Of a DNA stretch of 64,000 bases, positions 56,050-64,000 are shown piece by piece. Position 1 is the first letter of the stretch. Each line of letters starts with the position of its first letter. The notes beneath the pieces are model-generated. The model made no database searches. It was not told where the DNA came from and saw nothing but the letters and a program-made list of their open reading frames with translations. The stretch is from Pseudobacter ginsenosidimutans (GTDB lineage: Bacteria; Bacteroidota; Bacteroidia; Chitinophagales; Chitinophagaceae), in contig NZ_CP042431.1 of the NCBI RefSeq assembly GCF_007970185.1, positions 248,001 to 312,000 of the forward strand, read 5' to 3'. Made by a program: the position numbers and the translations under genes.

Positions 56050-57483
56050 TCAATAAAAAGGATTTTGTTTCAGATTTGGGTTTACCCGGAGCTCGGAGTT
56101 GGGGATCGGCCACCTGTACTGTGCTTTGGAGGGAGGCAGGTTCACTGCGCCCAATGCATTCACTGCATCCTGCGGCAGCCTTGTGATAGGCAGGTTCCAT
56201 CTTCTCAGATCGTGGTGACGATGGCCCTCAAATGCCAGTTCCTTGAATCTTTCCTTTTCGATGGCATCCAGGAGAGCTTCTTTGTTAGCAAAGGTCTGAT
56301 CAACATAACCACTGATCCTGGCGGCACGCAGATCATTGAGATCATCAACGCCAAGGCCCCACTGACCGTCGCCCGCATAGGCTTCGGAACGGATCAGGTA
56401 CATTTCTCCGGTGCGGAATAATTTAATATCTACCAGGTTACGGTTGGTGGTTCCGTTGTTGGTGTATTTGATCACAGCATTGGGCATTTTTCCATCAGCC
56501 AGTCTTTGCGGATCGATCACGATATAGGAAGAGAAGCGGATATCATTAGCTTTATCGAAAAGATCAGTGAGCTCATGAGAGGCAGCATAATAGATCCTGG
56601 AGCCTGCGGGATTGGTGAGGAATGTTTCTTGCGTGTACACATTGCCCAGCGGTGTTTCCTCATCGGAAGGCACTCTTTTCAGCTTCCAGACCACTTCAGC
56701 GGGCGCTTCTTCATGCCAGATCTTTGGGAAATTGGCCCTGGAAGCAAGTGGCATGCCGTTGATCACTTCTGTAGCGTATTTAATGGCATTGGGCCAGTTC
56801 TTTTCATACAGGGCAACACGGGCCTGCATAGCCGAAACTGCCAGTTTCGTGATCCTGGTATTATCATCAAAACCTGAAGGGATCAGGTCCTTTGCCGCTA
56901 CCAGGTCTGCATTGATCTTTAACATCGTTTCCCCAAAACTGAGACGCGCAGGTTTGGTAAGCTCAGACTTTTCCATATAGATCACTCCCATCGAATCTGC
57001 CACATAACCGGAAGCAAAATTCCTGATCAGCTCAAAGTGGCAATAGGCGCGCATCGCCAGCAACTCACCTTTATACTGTGCTTTCAATTCGGTTTCTTCA
57101 CCGGGTAATGACTCGATCCCATCGATGGCAGCCAGCACGCGGTTTACCCTGTCGATAGCCTTGTAATTATCGTAGTATGCATCATGCTGGAAGCTGCCGT
57201 CATATTGCCAGCGGTAGGTTGCCACGCCACTGCCGGTGCTGTTTTCAGACGGAAGCATCACTTCATCTGTGATACGGGTAGTATAAAAGATGCTGCTGAA
57301 ATAATTCAATGTACTGTATGCACCCAATAGTCCCGCATTCACATCTTTCACATTCCTGAAGGCTTTTGATGGGTCGATATCATCTGAAGGCTTCAGATCA
57401 AGTTGCTTGTTACAGGAACTGAGCGCCAGTAATGCAGTAACTGAGCCCAGTATGATATTTCTATAAAAAGTTGTATTAGTCAT
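56050..57483 (-). CDS. SusD/RagB family nutrient-binding outer-membrane lipoprotein
   Basis: The 477-residue protein is the surface lid that captures substrate for its SusC channel. The lipobox is LSSC (Cys24). Tetratricopeptide-like helices carry the usual motifs (AFRNVKDVNAGLLGAYSTL near the start, LLAMRAYCHFELIRNF, and the C-terminal LAFEGHRHHDLRRW, WPIPNSEL, NPNLKQNPFY). Its ATG lies 11 bp past the SusC stop and its stop 2 bp before the fusion enzyme, so the three are one operon. The neighbouring enzyme suggests a peptide or cyanophycin ligand rather than a glycan. Confidence 0.95.
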   Translation of the reverse strand: MTNTTFYRNIILGSVTALLALSSCNKQLDLKPSDDIDPSKAFRNVKDVNAGLLGAYSTLNYFSSIFYTTRITDEVMLPSENSTGSGVATYRWQYDGSFQHDAYYDNYKAIDRVNRVLAAIDGIESLPGEETELKAQYKGELLAMRAYCHFELIRNFASGYVADSMGVIYMEKSELTKPARLSFGETMLKINADLVAAKDLIPSGFDDNTRITKLAVSAMQARVALYEKNWPNAIKYATEVINGMPLASRANFPKIWHEEAPAEVVWKLKRVPSDEETPLGNVYTQETFLTNPAGSRIYYAASHELTDLFDKANDIRFSSYIVIDPQRLADGKMPNAVIKYTNNGTTNRNLVDIKLFRTGEMYLIRSEAYAGDGQWGLGVDDLNDLRAARISGYVDQTFANKEALLDAIEKERFKELAFEGHRHHDLRRWNLPITRLPQDAVNALGAVNLPPSKAQYRWPIPNSELRVNPNLKQNPFY

Positions 57484-57494
57484 GATCAGGGCAA

Positions 57495-60400
57495 TTAAAA
57501 GTTAACATTTAATCCTACAACATAGGTTCTCGGTGAAGGATAGCTGAACCTGGCATATTCATTACCATTCTCAGGATCGAAGCCTCTCCATTTTGTCCAG
57601 GTGAGCAGGTTCTGCCCCTGCAGGTTGATCTGAACACCGGTAATGAATTTCCATTTACTGATCAGTGATTTGGGCAGGTTATACCCGATGTTCACATTTC
57701 TGAGACGCACGTAAGATGCATCCTGAATATCCCTGGAGGTATAGTTCCTCGGTGCATCGATCCTGGGAAGGATGGCATTGTCACCGGGCTTTTTCCAACG
57801 GTCATACAGGAACCTTACTGATTGGTTGCTGGTAGTGAAGCTGGGATTTTCATTGAAGTAGTCTTCATTGTTATAGCGCATCACTTTCGCATTGAAAGAG
57901 AACAATGCATTGAAGTAAAAATCCTTCCAGGTAACAGCCGCATTGAAGCCACCGGTGATCACAGGAATATAAGTACCGAACTCGGCCACACTAAGCGTAT
58001 TGGCATCATAGTTAGTTGTGATCTGTCCGTCGCGGGTATAATATTGAGGGTCGCCATTGGCAGGATTTACACCAGCCCATTTTGGCGCATAATGGGCGCC
58101 GTAAGGAAGACCGGGCCTGAGAATACCGGTATACTGGAACTCCATTTCTGTTTCACCACCCAGCTCAAGCACAGTGTTTTTGTTGTACCCCATATTTCCA
58201 CCCACCGTTACTACCAGGTCCCTGTTCTTCACAACGTCTGCCTGCAGATCGATCTCCACACCACGGTTCCGCATTTTTCCGGAACTGACAGACAGTTCTG
58301 TGAATCCTGAAGGAGCAGGTATTTTCTGATCGAGGAAAAGATTACTGGTGATCCTGTTATAGTATTCGGCAGTCAGTCTGATCCGGTTCTGTATCAAACC
58401 AAGGTCAAATCCGATATTCAGCTCTTTCGCATACTCCCAGTCGTAATTAGGATTGCCCATGGTAGTAGGTACAATGCCATTTTCACCACCATAGGTAGCA
58501 AGACCGTAAGTAGCCAGGTAAGCGAAATCCAGGGGAAACGGACTGGCCGTAGTACCATAGCTGGTTCTGAAGCGCAGGTTGGAAATCGCATTCACATTGG
58601 CGAGAAAATCCTCACGCTTTGCTTCCCAACTCACACCAAAGGAATAGAAACCATGCCAGCGGTTATGTTCAGGCAGCGTGGAAGATCCGTCATACCTGTA
58701 ACTGGCATTCAATGTGTATTTATTCATGAAAGTGTAACGGGCCAGACCGATCAGGGAAGACATGGCATTCTCCGTTCTGCCGCCACCAAGTGTTGGAGTG
58801 TAGGTAGAAGGATCACCAATGCCTGCCGGCGTATGAGGCAGTCTTGAATCCAAACCAAATCCTGTATAGTTGAACCTCCTGTATTTATTGCTCAGGAATT
58901 CATACAGGGCCGATACTTCAATATCATGATCATCATTGAATACATTATTATAGGTAAAACCTGAAGTTGATACCAGTGAAGTACGACGGCTGATACCTTC
59001 TCCGAAAGAACCAAGTCTTCCATTGGACACCCTTCTGCCTGCATAGGAATCGGGATTGATCCACTGTTCAGAAGTGATATCCCGGTAATCAACGCCCAGC
59101 CTTGTTTTGGCAACCAGTCCTCTTGCGATGGTATAGCTTAAAGACATGCTCATCACCGTTTTCAACTGGTCCTGCTTGTTGGTGGTATTCAGCATGCGTG
59201 CATATGAATCACTTCCTTCACGAAGATCGAAAACCGGATACTCATCTCCATCCTCGGTAGTTACCAGCTTGCCATCGGGCGCATAGGGGTACTCGTAAGG
59301 CAGTGCATAATAAACTGCAGACAGCGGGTTATTGGCGCCGGTGCCGTTCTCATTCTGAATGAGATTGGATTTTGAGTACCCAATGTTCAGGTTGAGGTTG
59401 GCAGAAAATTTTCCATAGGTGAAATCGAGATTGTTTTTCAGCGTGTATCTTTTCAGATCGGAAACTTTTACAAGCCCCTGCTGATCGAAATAATTGAGCG
59501 AGGTATAAAAGCGGATATTCTGATTACCGCCACTGGCGCTGATCTGTTGTTCCATGAACTTACCATTACGCATGAAGAGATCGCGCCAATCGGTATTCAT
59601 GTGGAGGAGACTATCTACGATACGATCTGCCGCCGCTTGTTCAGCAGGAGATTTTCCGGAATAATCAGGATTCAGTTTTGAATAGGTCCAGAAAGGTCCG
59701 GCTTCAGATCCGGTTTCAAGGCCGATCTCTTCTTCGAACTGTTTTCTTTCCGCAGAGTTCATCATCCTGAACTTGGTGGAAGTAAGTGCAGACACTCCGT
59801 ATTGTGACCTGTATTCCAATGCAAGCTTTCCTGCTTTTCCTCTTTTGGTGGTGATCACAATCACACCATTGGAACCGCGGGAACCGTAGATGGCTTTGGC
59901 AGATGCATCTTTCAGTACAGTCACTGATTCGATATCACCAGGGTTCAATGCCATGAAAGCCCCTGATTCAATGGGCACTCCATCCATCACATACAATACA
60001 TCATTATTGCCTGCAATGGAGCCTACACCACGCAGCAACACCCTGGCGCTGGTTCCCGGCTGACCTGATATGGAAGAAATATTCAGGCCGGGAACACGCC
60101 CCTGCAAAGCCTGCTCGAAAGTGGCCGCAGGCACATCGTTGATCTTATCGCCTCCTATTGTTGTAGCAGCGGAAACTGATTTATTCCTTGAATAACTGGT
60201 ATAACCTGTCACCACCACTTCATTGAGATTGGTAGCAGACAATCTCATCGTTACATTGATCACTGGCTTGTTGATCGATACCAGTTCTTCAACATAACCA
60301 ACCAGTGTAAACTCCAGTGTTTTCGCTTTGTCGGGAACCTGAAGACTATAATTACCATTGGCATCGGTAGTGGTGCCTGCGGATGTTCCTGTTACAAGCA

Positions 60401-60833
60401 CCGATACGCCGGCGAGCGGCTTGCCATCAGGACCGGTTACGGTTCCTTTTACAGTTTTATCCTGCGCAGGATTTTGAGCAGTGGAAAACACTACCACCAG
60501 GTTGTCTTCTTTTACAGAATAATTCAGCGGCAGTCCTTTGAAAGCCTGCGACAGTACCTGGTCCAGGTCTGCATCCCTGACGGAGATGTCGAGTTTTTTA
60601 TCTGCCGGCAATGTACCGGTATGATACACGAACCTGTACAGGGTTTGCTTTTCCACCTCATTCAATAATTGTTTGAGTGTGGCCTTGTGCAGCTTGAGAT
60701 TGATCTTTTGCTGGGCGAATCCATTGGCCTGTACCTGCATACAGACCATCACCAGTAAGAATGTAGTGAGCTTAACAAAATGTGATAACGGCCTCAACGA
60801 GATTCCCGGGCCGGTTGTATGGGCAGTCTTCAT
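57495..60833 (-). CDS. SusC/RagA family TonB-dependent outer-membrane transporter with STN domain
   Basis: The 1112-residue protein has a signal peptide (about 1-40, ending near NGFA), an STN signalling domain (about 45-115, INLKLHKATLKQLLNEVEK), a CarboxypepD_reg-like domain (about 125-205), the plug (VPAATFEQALQGRVPGLNI, VLYVMDGVPIESG) and a long beta barrel ending in VVGLNVNF. The STN domain is the part that passes a substrate signal to a FecR anti-sigma, and a FecR gene lies 59 bp upstream. It is energised by TonB-ExbBD and imports substrate with the SusD partner. Confidence 0.95.
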   Translation of the reverse strand: MKTAHTTGPGISLRPLSHFVKLTTFLLVMVCMQVQANGFAQQKINLKLHKATLKQLLNEVEKQTLYRFVYHTGTLPADKKLDISVRDADLDQVLSQAFKGLPLNYSVKEDNLVVVFSTAQNPAQDKTVKGTVTGPDGKPLAGVSVLVTGTSAGTTTDANGNYSLQVPDKAKTLEFTLVGYVEELVSINKPVINVTMRLSATNLNEVVVTGYTSYSRNKSVSAATTIGGDKINDVPAATFEQALQGRVPGLNISSISGQPGTSARVLLRGVGSIAGNNDVLYVMDGVPIESGAFMALNPGDIESVTVLKDASAKAIYGSRGSNGVIVITTKRGKAGKLALEYRSQYGVSALTSTKFRMMNSAERKQFEEEIGLETGSEAGPFWTYSKLNPDYSGKSPAEQAAADRIVDSLLHMNTDWRDLFMRNGKFMEQQISASGGNQNIRFYTSLNYFDQQGLVKVSDLKRYTLKNNLDFTYGKFSANLNLNIGYSKSNLIQNENGTGANNPLSAVYYALPYEYPYAPDGKLVTTEDGDEYPVFDLREGSDSYARMLNTTNKQDQLKTVMSMSLSYTIARGLVAKTRLGVDYRDITSEQWINPDSYAGRRVSNGRLGSFGEGISRRTSLVSTSGFTYNNVFNDDHDIEVSALYEFLSNKYRRFNYTGFGLDSRLPHTPAGIGDPSTYTPTLGGGRTENAMSSLIGLARYTFMNKYTLNASYRYDGSSTLPEHNRWHGFYSFGVSWEAKREDFLANVNAISNLRFRTSYGTTASPFPLDFAYLATYGLATYGGENGIVPTTMGNPNYDWEYAKELNIGFDLGLIQNRIRLTAEYYNRITSNLFLDQKIPAPSGFTELSVSSGKMRNRGVEIDLQADVVKNRDLVVTVGGNMGYNKNTVLELGGETEMEFQYTGILRPGLPYGAHYAPKWAGVNPANGDPQYYTRDGQITTNYDANTLSVAEFGTYIPVITGGFNAAVTWKDFYFNALFSFNAKVMRYNNEDYFNENPSFTTSNQSVRFLYDRWKKPGDNAILPRIDAPRNYTSRDIQDASYVRLRNVNIGYNLPKSLISKWKFITGVQINLQGQNLLTWTKWRGFDPENGNEYARFSYPSPRTYVVGLNVNF

Positions 60834-60892
60834 AACACAGTTTGGTTTATGATGATCAAATCAATGGGGCGAAATATCGATGCAAGCACCCG

Positions 60893-62002
60893 TTATTTAC
60901 TGATAACGATACTGTCTTTCCGGATGTCGAAATTGAATGGATACGATAATTGCAATGCTTCAAGCGCTTTCAGCACAGATTCGCTTTCGAAAGTGCCTGA
61001 ATAACGGTATGCTTTTACTTCTTCACTGGCAAAGCCGATCGGGATACCGTACCATTGCTGTAACCGGGCTGCAATCACCTGCAGGGGTTCGTCTTCTATC
61101 TTGAGCCGGTTCCTCACCCAGGCAATTTCTTTGGCCTTATGGTTCACGGGATCAGGGAGCATGCTCAGCACCTGGAATGGTTTGTTCTTATCTCCTTCAG
61201 TCTTATTTTCTTTATGTGTGAACACGATCTTCTGGCTGGGTGAGAGGATCACTTTATCTTCCGGATGTCCATTCCTGGTAACAGCTACTTTTCCCCTGAA
61301 CAATGCCGTTTCTGTTGAATCATTGCCGGGATAAGCACTTACATTGAACACGGTTCCCAGTACCTCGATATTCACTTCTTCGGTATGTACAATGAAAGGC
61401 CTGTTTTGCTGATGGGCCACATCAAAAAATGCTTCGCCGGAAAGATGCAATTCACGGGACGATGTATTGAAATCTTTTGCCAGCACCAGTTTACTGTTGC
61501 TGCGAAGGGTTACAACAGAACCGTCTGGCAATACCACCGTTTTGCGGGGCTCATTGCCAGATACGATTCCTGTTTCGGTTGCTATGTGTTTGAAAGTTGC
61601 AGAGCTATCTGGTTTGGGGGACGAAGGTTTGAAGAAGAAATAACCGGCCGTTGCCAATGCAAGCACAGATGCAGCGATGCCGATGCGCCACCTGAACCTG
61701 TTGGGATGGATCTGGCGAACAGACTCCTGCACAGGTTCATCTTCTTTTGCCAATGCCACTTTGAGCATATCGAACCGGCGGATGCCATCTTTCAAATGCT
61801 CCAGCTGAATTGAGAGATTGCCTTGTTTGGCGCTGATGACTTCAAAAAGCCGGGCAGCCTCCTGAATGATTTCTTTTTGCTGTGGGTTCTCCCTGATCCA
61901 GGATTCCCAGAATTGAGTAGCCGAGGGATCCTTGCCCAGGCAATAGCGCTGAAAGGATTCATCGCACACAAGATCTTCAACAGTGTAGTTTTGATAATCC
62001 AT
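60893..62002 (-). CDS. FecR-family anti-sigma factor
   Basis: The 369-residue inner-membrane protein has a cytoplasmic part (about 1-100), one membrane helix (IGIAASVLALATAGYFFF, about 108-125), the FecR domain (GNEPRKTVVLPDGSVVTLRSNSKL..., about 145-245) and a C-terminal DUF4974/STN-like domain (about 295-369). It holds the ECF sigma factor inactive until the STN domain of the SusC transporter signals that substrate is bound. It lies 88 bp after the sigma gene and just before susC. Confidence 0.94.
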   Translation of the reverse strand: MDYQNYTVEDLVCDESFQRYCLGKDPSATQFWESWIRENPQQKEIIQEAARLFEVISAKQGNLSIQLEHLKDGIRRFDMLKVALAKEDEPVQESVRQIHPNRFRWRIGIAASVLALATAGYFFFKPSSPKPDSSATFKHIATETGIVSGNEPRKTVVLPDGSVVTLRSNSKLVLAKDFNTSSRELHLSGEAFFDVAHQQNRPFIVHTEEVNIEVLGTVFNVSAYPGNDSTETALFRGKVAVTRNGHPEDKVILSPSQKIVFTHKENKTEGDKNKPFQVLSMLPDPVNHKAKEIAWVRNRLKIEDEPLQVIAARLQQWYGIPIGFASEEVKAYRYSGTFESESVLKALEALQLSYPFNFDIRKDSIVISK

Positions 62003-62090
62003 GAAGGAGCCCTTTTATATACAGAGGGCGCATTCCCGGATTTTTCCCTGAAAAAAATGGAATATTTTTTTAGAATCTTTATTAGGGAAG

Positions 62091-62642
62091 CTATTTCAAT
62101 ACTTTACGCAATATTTTGATGGCGTTGTAGATGGTATTGTAGGCTGTTTTGATGCTTTGTTCCGTAGTGGCGGCCACCTGCTCATAAGTATAGCCTTCAA
62201 AGAACATGAGTCTGATCAGTTCCCTTTGTTTGGGCGTGAGTTGTTCAATGGCCTTGTGCAGTTTTTGTTTCAGCTCTTCATCATGCTGCACGCGGATAAT
62301 GATCTCTTCATAAGGCAGTTCTTCGATCAGCTCTTTTTCCGTGAGTTTGTGAATAGCAGCATCGGTTTTGGAAAAATAGACCAGCTTATCTATCAGTGAT
62401 CTTCGAAGTGATGTAAAAAGATAGGCCCGCACCTGCTTTACTTCATTGAGGCGTGCATGTTTATCCCAGAGCTGAAAGAACAACTGGGTAACACAATCCT
62501 TTACCAGCTCATCATTGGCCGTTATCTTCAGACCGAATCGAACGAGATGGAAATAGGTATTATTGTACAGATCGAAAAGGGCCTGCTTGTTGCCCTTCCT
62601 GATCTCTTCCCAGTAAATTATGTTCTGTTCATCATCTGTCAT
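62091..62642 (-). CDS. ECF RNA polymerase sigma factor of the SusCD locus
   Basis: The 183-residue protein has sigma region 2 (DLYNNTYFHLVRFGLKIT, VKDCVTQLFFQLWDKHARL, about 22-65) and region 4 with a helix-turn-helix (QLTPKQRELIRLMFFEGYTYEQVAATTEQSIKTAYNTIY, about 136-175). It belongs to the FecI-like group paired with FecR in Bacteroidota. Its ATG lies inside the last codons of the tricorn-like gene (11-base overlap), so it is translationally coupled to that gene and probably part of its transcript. Confidence 0.93.
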   Translation of the reverse strand: MTDDEQNIIYWEEIRKGNKQALFDLYNNTYFHLVRFGLKITANDELVKDCVTQLFFQLWDKHARLNEVKQVRAYLFTSLRRSLIDKLVYFSKTDAAIHKLTEKELIEELPYEEIIIRVQHDEELKQKLHKAIEQLTPKQRELIRLMFFEGYTYEQVAATTEQSIKTAYNTIYNAIKILRKVLK

Positions 62643-64000
62643 TCGCAGATAGTTTCGATTGGCGGATGGCTTCTTCGAGTTGCTGGTCCTGTCCCCTGCT
62701 TACCTTCCCATATTCGTTCATTACGCGTATATCCGGCTCTGTCTGGTAGTTTTCCAAATACTTTCCCCCATTCGTTTTTACGCCCATGGTTGGTACGCTG
62801 AAGCTGAGTGTTGGGTCAAGCAGGGTTTGTCCTGTCATCCAGGTACAACTGCCGGGCACCGGCATTCCGATCAGTTTGCCCATATGAAGATATTGATAGT
62901 CGTACACAAAGCAGTGACCATCGCTGTAATTTGATTCTCCTGCCAGCACCAGACTGGGTTTGGTCCAGCGGAAACCTGGCTCGATACCGGCAAGGAAATG
63001 ATCGTTGGTATTGGTCCTGGTTCTGGTACCGCTCAGGAAAGTGATCAGCTCCGGAGCCAGATCGCCGCCACGATTGAAGCGGGTATCAACAATGATGCCT
63101 TTACAGTGATTGTATCTGGACAGTATTTCTTCATACACGTTACGGTAGGCTGCATCATTCATCCGGTAGAGATGAACATAACCCCATTCGCCATTGGTGC
63201 TTTTTTCTGTTTCAAGGCGATTGCGCTCTACCCATCTTTTGTAGAGCAGATCGGCTTCTTCCGAAGGCGTGAGTGCTGTTACAGTAATATTGCGAACTTT
63301 CCCTCCGCCTTTCACTTGCAGGTTTATTTGTTTACCTGATTTTCCTGTGAGATAAAAATCAATGTCTTTATCTGCTTCTATCGTTGATCCATCAACGCTG
63401 ATAATGATATCACCGGGCTTTACCTCTAAGTCAGACCGTGAAAGCGGAGAATTAGAAATAAGTTCTCCGATCTTCATACCTGCCCCTTCATATTGCTGGT
63501 CATAGAAAATCCCGAGTGATCCCGTTATTTCAATATCCTTTCGCTTGTTGTTGAATGCTGCGCCGGTATGGCTAACATTCAATTCACCCAGCAACTCATT
63601 GAGCATTTCAGCGAAGTCGAAATTATTATCGATGCCGCTAAGGTATTTCCGGTAATCAATGCCAAACTGTTCCCAGTTGGCGCCGTGGTAGCCGGCAGTA
63701 TAGAATGTCTGTGCTGTTCTGCGCCATACATGATCGAACATTGCTGCTCTCTCTTTTGCAGGATCGATGCTGATTTCCGTTTTTATATTCACTTTTTGTT
63801 GCGAGGCTGTTGCGGGATCGATGCGGATCACATCACCATCCGCAAGCAGGTACAACCATTTTTGTTCTTTGTCCCATTGCAGGCTTCCTCCTGGCACTTT
63901 CAGCTGTAGCAGTCTTTTTGTTTCTTTTGTACGGAGATCTATTTGCCACAGATCATAATTCTTTTCCAGTTTTGCGAGATAGAATAATGTTTTTCCATCA
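62632..64000 (-). CDS. Tricorn-like protease, C-terminal part (beta propeller end, PDZ, S41 catalytic domain)
   Basis: The gene enters from the right edge; the frame is open to base 64000. The first 35 visible residues (DGKTLFYLAKLEKNYDLWQID) are the end of the tricorn beta propeller. The C1 domain follows (FDHVWRRTAQTFYTAGYHGANW), then a PDZ domain (ELISNSPLSRSDLEVKPGDIIISVDG) and the C2/S41 domain with VDTRFNRGG and the probable catalytic serine in GESNYSDGHCF. About 456 residues are seen of an expected 1050 or so. Tricorn trims peptides to short products. It overlaps the ECF sigma start, tying it to the SusCD/cyanophycinase locus. Confidence 0.9.
   Translation of the reverse strand, partial: DGKTLFYLAKLEKNYDLWQIDLRTKETKRLLQLKVPGGSLQWDKEQKWLYLLADGDVIRIDPATASQQKVNIKTEISIDPAKERAAMFDHVWRRTAQTFYTAGYHGANWEQFGIDYRKYLSGIDNNFDFAEMLNELLGELNVSHTGAAFNNKRKDIEITGSLGIFYDQQYEGAGMKIGELISNSPLSRSDLEVKPGDIIISVDGSTIEADKDIDFYLTGKSGKQINLQVKGGGKVRNITVTALTPSEEADLLYKRWVERNRLETEKSTNGEWGYVHLYRMNDAAYRNVYEEILSRYNHCKGIIVDTRFNRGGDLAPELITFLSGTRTRTNTNDHFLAGIEPGFRWTKPSLVLAGESNYSDGHCFVYDYQYLHMGKLIGMPVPGSCTWMTGQTLLDPTLSFSVPTMGVKTNGGKYLENYQTEPDIRVMNEYGKVSRGQDQQLEEAIRQSKLSANDR

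Noticed and set aside
54083-64000. Interpretation as an ordinary glycan utilisation locus
   Set aside because: No glycoside hydrolase, lyase or sulfatase is present. The only hydrolases are peptide-type, although genes beyond the right edge have not been seen.

Overview
The window reads as chromosome of a Bacteroidota bacterium, most likely family Chitinophagaceae. The evidence is a SusC/SusD pair with ECF sigma and FecR regulators, many lipoproteins with a short lipobox, promoters of the Bacteroidota type (-33 TTTG, about 19 bp, -7 TAnnTTTG), almost no Shine-Dalgarno sequences, and families such as GIN-domain (DUF2807), DUF5916 and CarboxypepD_reg-like proteins. No rRNA, tRNA, CRISPR array, phage or complete insertion sequence was recognised.

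Layout. 1-2500: end of queA, a GT4 glycosyltransferase, two copies of a 136-bp inverted-repeat element around a short tandem repeat, and a lipoprotein. 2600-11160: esterase, CarboxypepD_reg protein, a frameshifted aspartokinase gene, an Ldh-family dehydrogenase, a TIM-barrel lipoprotein, a possible L,D-transpeptidase-like protein, a third copy of the element, and ssb. 11259-25337: two M14 peptidases, mnmA, an RsmB-like methyltransferase, odhA-odhB, rpsT, and an ECF41 sigma gene with its carboxymuconolactone-decarboxylase partner. 25346-33302: a giant alpha-2-macroglobulin divergent from pbpC. 33396-37379: small membrane protein, GIN protein, guaA and a periplasmic-binding-like protein. 37389-45986: the ligase-associated DNA-damage-response set (exonuclease, ATP-dependent ligase, DEXH helicase, PdeM phosphoesterase), interrupted by a di-heme cytochrome c and a short derivative of the repeat element, followed by an HDAC-family deacetylase. 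45983-53464: membrane protein, DUF5916 protein, XRE/S24 regulator and secA.

The most striking region is 54083-64000 on the minus strand. A tricorn-like protease overlaps an ECF sigma gene, followed by FecR anti-sigma, an STN-bearing SusC, SusD, and a single polypeptide that fuses a cyanophycinase (S51) to an isoaspartyl peptidase/asparaginase (Ntn hydrolase). These two activities are the two consecutive steps of cyanophycin breakdown. Together with the outer-membrane import pair and its signalling system, the locus looks like a self-regulated system for taking up and degrading cyanophycin or other beta-aspartyl peptides. The substrate is inferred, not shown.

The other notable structure is the dispersed element. 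Three copies of 135-136 bp (1511, 1916, 10482) and one 63-bp derivative (40180) share a core, while their outer arms differ between copies but stay complementary within each copy. All lie at gene 3' ends. Two genes look broken: aspartokinase (one-base deletion) and a decayed ECF sigma gene at 53583-53976.
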